A DNA stretch of 64,000 nt, taken from contig NZ_FOHU01000009.1 in the NCBI RefSeq assembly GCF_900111615.1, positions 1 to 64,000 on the forward strand. Direction: 5' to 3'. The notes beneath the pieces were generated by a model. It was given only the letters and a program-made list of their open reading frames with translations. It did not search any database and was not told the origin of the DNA. This stretch comes from Natronincola peptidivorans. GTDB taxonomy: Bacteria; Bacillota; Clostridia; Peptostreptococcales; Natronincolaceae. The stretch's first letter is position 1; each line of letters opens with the position of its first letter. A program made the position numbers and the translations under genes. Shown here one piece after another: positions 61,401-64,000 of the stretch.

Positions 61401-64000
61401 TCTGGTAGTAGCCAGCTGAAAGGCCCTCTGAATGGCGGCACCGTCTCTGTATTTTTTAACTAAGTCTATTACCTGCTCTTTTGAATCATCTATTCCTGTG
61501 ATAAAGGAAATGGTTACTGCTTTACCAGCAGGTACCTTGATATTTTTTCTCAAGCTCATAATCGGATCTAGAACGATTCCCACTGTACCCTTCAAAGGCT
61601 GTTTTAAGGCAATAGCATTGCTAATGCTTTTTCCTCTTCCTATAAATGCACCTCTATTGGTTTCATATTGGAGCCCTCCTGTTGTTTCTCCATCAACAGC
61701 AACTGTATGAAAAATCCATTTTGCTTCTTCTCCATGCTCCCTGGGCCTCCTGGAGGCAATCAGACTCTCTTCCTCCTGTACAAGCTCGGTTCTGACAAAT
61801 AAGTTACTGAAGGCAGGATGAGCAATATCTGCAGCTTGATAGGTCATAACGATTTCAAAGTAACTGGTGATCTCCATGTTTGCCACTTCATTTCCATGAT
61901 TGGTTAAGGTCACCTTTCGAACTTCTACATTATCTTCTGGAGATACAACAATTTCTGTATGGGTATCAATATTTTCATCTGTTCGGAAAAAAGCTGCTTT
62001 TTCCTGAGAAAACTCTACTTTATAGCCGTCGGGACGGATGTTTACCGGTTCAACAGCAGTTGTCCATAGCTTGTTGCTATTGAGATGCTTTATAAAGATA
62101 TGGGTGCCATCTTTTCCTGTGATTGGATCTTCTCGCCATCTAGTTATTTGTAGTTTTTCCATTCTACTATAGCCTGTGCCGACATTGGTCAACACGACAG
62201 AATATCTACCATTGGATAGAAAATGGCATTGAGGTAAAGGTTCTTCTGGCATCCCATAAACTCTTACCACCCTCTCATGTTTTCCTTCTGTGCTTCTTGT
62301 TGGTTCTATTGTTTCTTGATATTGCTTTGTAACAATGATTCTTGAAGGAACCCTCTCTTGAAGCAATATTTCTCCTGCTTGAATTACAGGGTCTCGGTGA
62401 AATCTCTTTTGCATAATATCTTGATTAAAATAATTATTTAGAGCAGCTATAATCATTCCTTGGTGATGAGCCATAAAGCTTTTTACAACTTCTGGCCCTT
62501 TCCCACTGGAGACTGTTCTAGGTGTATAATCAATGGCTTCATAGAATCCGTAGGTCCCCTCAAGTTTTTCTCTTGCTAATGCTTTCATGTTTTTCATAGC
62601 TTCCATAGGAGCAAAGGGTAGGGCTAAAAAGGTTGAGTAAGGAGATACCACCATATCCTTTGCCAGCCCTCTTTTCAACCCTAGATTTGGAATTCCAAAG
62701 GCTTTGTACTGATAGTTTAAGCTCATGTCGAAGGCATAATATCCGGACTCCGAAATCCCCCATGGCAATCCTTTGTCTTGACAATAGCTTTTTTGTGCCT
62801 TTACAGCAGTGGCATAGCTTTCCTCCATAAGGGTGTTCTCATAATTTTTCATCACTAAATAAGGCATAAAATACTCAAACATTGTACCAGTCCAGGATAC
62901 AAGACCTCTATTGCCATCTACAATAGACATAGCCCTACCTAGCTTAAACCAATGATTTTGTGGAACCTCTCTTCTGACAATAGCTAAATAGCTAGTGGTT
63001 CTTACTTCTGATGCCAATAAATCATAATAAGAGTTGGTTAGACGTTCTTCATCAACATTATATCCAATAGAAAATAACCCTCGCTTTTTATCATATAAAT
63101 GTGTAAAAGCTGTTGTTTCTGCCAGTGTATTGATTCTTTCTATCAAAAGCTTTCCTTTTTTTATGGTCTCTTCTATATGATGTATTTTTTTCAACAGCTC
63201 TTTTCTAACTTCTTTTTCTTCATTAAGCTTCGAAAGAATGTTTTCATAGGTCTCCTTTAGATGCTGCAGTGAAAGCCTGTGTAAACTGGCTATTTCTAGT
63301 TTGTTTAAGGCAGTCTTTGATGGGAAAAAAGTATCTACCTCCTTTTGATAAATAGCTATCATATCATTGAATCTTCTGTACCAATGACTTCCGTCCTCCT
63401 GTGGGATTTCCTTTAATTCCTCTATTAGTTCTATGAGCTGATATACCGTAAGATTGTTTTCCTGTAAAATACTGTCTAGTTTTCCTGTGTTTATTGGTTT
63501 TTCTTTCTCCATTAGCATAATGGTATCTAAGATTCCCTCTGGAAGCTTCATGTCAATAATAGGTTTTTCTAAGTATTCTTTTAGTCCTTCCTTTACTGTC
63601 ATCAAATAACTTACGAAGTTACCGCTGTCTACTGTAGATACATAATACGGCCTCAAAATCTCCAGGGTTCTAGTGTCATACCAATTATATAGATGTCCCT
63701 TCCACCGATCCATCCTTTCTATGGTAGCAATGGTTTTTTCTATTCTATTGAACATTTCACCTGTTGATAAATAACCGAAATCTCTTGCTGAGAGGATGGA
63801 CATCAATAGAAACCCTATATTGGTTGGGGAGGTTCTGTAGGCAATTTTATTAGGAGGAAACACCTGATAATTGTCGGGTGGAAGATAATTATTCTCTTCT
63901 CCAGCAAAATCTTCATAATATCCCCAGGTTTTTCTTGCAATTTTTCTTAGCTGCAGTAAATCATCTTCTGGTAAACCTTCCTTTGTTTTTTCTGTTTCTT
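58413..64000 (-). CDS. Cyclic beta-1,2-glucan synthase-type protein (NdvB/ChvB-like), C-terminal part
   Basis: The frame is open to the window edge, so the gene is truncated here; over 1,850 residues are visible. The visible part begins in the glycoamylase-like domain (ARKTWGYYEDFAGEENNYLPPDN, YRTSPTNIGFLLMS, YNWYDTRTLEIL, DSGNFVSYL) and continues to ISESGYYAFD and VVSPYSTFLAL. Two GH94/GT36-type carbohydrate-binding domains follow, then a GH94 (alpha/alpha)6 domain with QSGGAYGFRDQLQDAMN and GSGDWNDGMN (the GH94 catalytic acid is in DWNDG). The missing N-terminus should contain the membrane GT84 glycosyltransferase. In relatives this enzyme makes cyclic glucans and tunes ring size by phosphorolysis. 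The GTG at 63863 is internal, not the true start. Confidence 0.88.
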   Translation of the reverse strand, partial: ETEKTKEGLPEDDLLQLRKIARKTWGYYEDFAGEENNYLPPDNYQVFPPNKIAYRTSPTNIGFLLMSILSARDFGYLSTGEMFNRIEKTIATIERMDRWKGHLYNWYDTRTLEILRPYYVSTVDSGNFVSYLMTVKEGLKEYLEKPIIDMKLPEGILDTIMLMEKEKPINTGKLDSILQENNLTVYQLIELIEELKEIPQEDGSHWYRRFNDMIAIYQKEVDTFFPSKTALNKLEIASLHRLSLQHLKETYENILSKLNEEKEVRKELLKKIHHIEETIKKGKLLIERINTLAETTAFTHLYDKKRGLFSIGYNVDEERLTNSYYDLLASEVRTTSYLAIVRREVPQNHWFKLGRAMSIVDGNRGLVSWTGTMFEYFMPYLVMKNYENTLMEESYATAVKAQKSYCQDKGLPWGISESGYYAFDMSLNYQYKAFGIPNLGLKRGLAKDMVVSPYSTFLALPFAPMEAMKNMKALAREKLEGTYGFYEAIDYTPRTVSSGKGPEVVKSFMAHHQGMIIAALNNYFNQDIMQKRFHRDPVIQAGEILLQERVPSRIIVTKQYQETIEPTRSTEGKHERVVRVYGMPEEPLPQCHFLSNGRYSVVLTNVGTGYSRMEKLQITRWREDPITGKDGTHIFIKHLNSNKLWTTAVEPVNIRPDGYKVEFSQEKAAFFRTDENIDTHTEIVVSPEDNVEVRKVTLTNHGNEVANMEITSYFEIVMTYQAADIAHPAFSNLFVRTELVQEEESLIASRRPREHGEEAKWIFHTVAVDGETTGGLQYETNRGAFIGRGKSISNAIALKQPLKGTVGIVLDPIMSLRKNIKVPAGKAVTISFITGIDDSKEQVIDLVKKYRDGAAIQRAFQLATTRSQVETSYLNLKPEEIKLYQEMISPILFLSPMRRRFKEFLEENKKPQSGLWAYGISGDLPILLVTIKNSEGISRISQLLKAHEYWRIKGLSVDLVILNEDESNYLQPLQQLINETVFASQGRYMVDQPGGIFIRSASIMPPEDRILLYAVSRIVIKAEGAALQKQLEVKEEEIAIEDKEKTFIKSKVKYISHEEALDLDYYNGYGGFSKDGRQYIIRLKEKQYTPAPWINVIANEKFGFIVTERGASFSWAENSRENKLTPWSNDPVTDPSGEIIYIRDEETGELWSITAAPIREKESYTIAHGLGYSTFKHHSQGILQELTMFVPKEDPIKINLVKLKNTSNSERKLTLTYYLRPVLGVSDQNTQQHIVTEKHDTTEGILITNPYNGDFEGRIAFAAASETLGSYTCDRREFIGPGRDLSNPAALKRERLLNKSGGGFDPCVALQVSVKLAENEEKELAFFFGQTQDLEKIDSMLGAYRSIEKSRAALEEVQNYWLELVGTIQVETPDLSMNLMLNQWLIYQTISCRIWARSAFYQSGGAYGFRDQLQDAMNMVYPLSTATRHQILLHCAHQFVEGDVQHWWHPGAGDKGIRTRFSDDLLWLPYAVVEYIHNTGDYSILEEEVAFLEEEPLREHEDERYGIPRRSQEKASVYEHCIRSIERGLNFGENGIPLMGSGDWNDGMNTVGNKGKGESVWLGWFLYTILKGFAKLCDSMREEERGKRYIDYAKKIAESIEKNAWDGEWYIRAFYDDGSPLGSSQNTECKIDSLAQSWSIISKGGKEDRSKKAMKAVEQYLVKKDEGLILLFTPPFDKSDQNPGYIKGYVPGVRENGGQYTHAATWVIKAFAMAGKGDKAWELFNLINPINHTRTPLECATYKLEPYVMAADVYAVSPHIGRGGWSWYTGVSGWMYKVGVEDIVGLKKNADKLMIDPCIPKEWKEYKIKYRYKATYYNIIVKNPEGKNKGIQELLLDGNKLQEKYISLTDDKKEHQVEVII

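Noticed and set aside
1-64000. CRISPR arrays, tRNA and rRNA genes
   Set aside because: No direct-repeat array with spacers and no cloverleaf or rRNA-like segment was found by eye on either strand.

Overview
This window looks like chromosomal DNA of a low-GC, anaerobic Firmicute of the class Clostridia. An Alkaliphilus/Natronincola-like lineage is my guess, not something the sequence proves. The basis is AT-rich DNA with strong AGGAGG ribosome sites, a (Re)-citrate synthase / aconitase / isocitrate dehydrogenase operon of the clostridial type, a ferredoxin-dependent 2-oxoacid oxidoreductase, two Na+/H+-type antiporters and an apparent selenocysteine gene. I found no tRNA, rRNA, CRISPR array or prophage.

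Layout. 0-1 kb: the right end of an IS200/IS605-like element, and a second sequence sharing its core motif in opposite orientation, flanking a glyoxalase-fold gene. 1.3-5.3 kb: a MocR regulator divergent from a DMT transporter, a lipoprotein and a small helical protein. 5.4-8.8 kb: larC and larB (nickel-pincer cofactor) and ychF. 8.8-15.4 kb: a nitroreductase, an HAD protein, sbcCD and cheW. 15.4-20.1 kb: the oxidative-branch TCA operon behind a strong promoter with a perfect inverted repeat. 20.2-26.2 kb: a signalling operon of a response-regulator kinase, a large hybrid kinase and CheR. 26.6-30.4 kb: korBA and a CbiM/NikM plus NikL-like pair. 30.5-32.7 kb: a metal-linked cluster of a cupin, a DUF2325 protein, a MerT-like protein with an in-frame TGA, and a TIGR03943 protein. 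33-40 kb: a thioesterase, a chemoreceptor, a UspA protein and two paralogous antiporters with a fluoride riboswitch between them. 39.6-44.6 kb: an RND efflux operon ending in its TetR gene. 44.9-52.8 kb: an L,D-transpeptidase-like lipoprotein, a two-component system, a YHS-like membrane protein and a heterodimeric ABC exporter. 53-58.2 kb: a triple-GAF protein, a FapA-domain protein, an unknown gene and a histidine phosphatase. 58.4-64 kb: the C-terminal 1,860 or so residues of a cyclic beta-1,2-glucan synthase-type enzyme that runs off the window.

The most interesting items are these. (1) An unannotated MerT-family gene whose second active-site cysteine codon is TGA, followed by a good bacterial SECIS hairpin, with Fur-like boxes on both sides of its divergent promoter region. 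(2) A transcription-terminating fluoride riboswitch driving an antiporter and a Usp gene. (3) Three copies of a 27-bp element, two of them 26/27 identical, tying the two-component system to the L,D-transpeptidase/RND region and the YHS-like gene.
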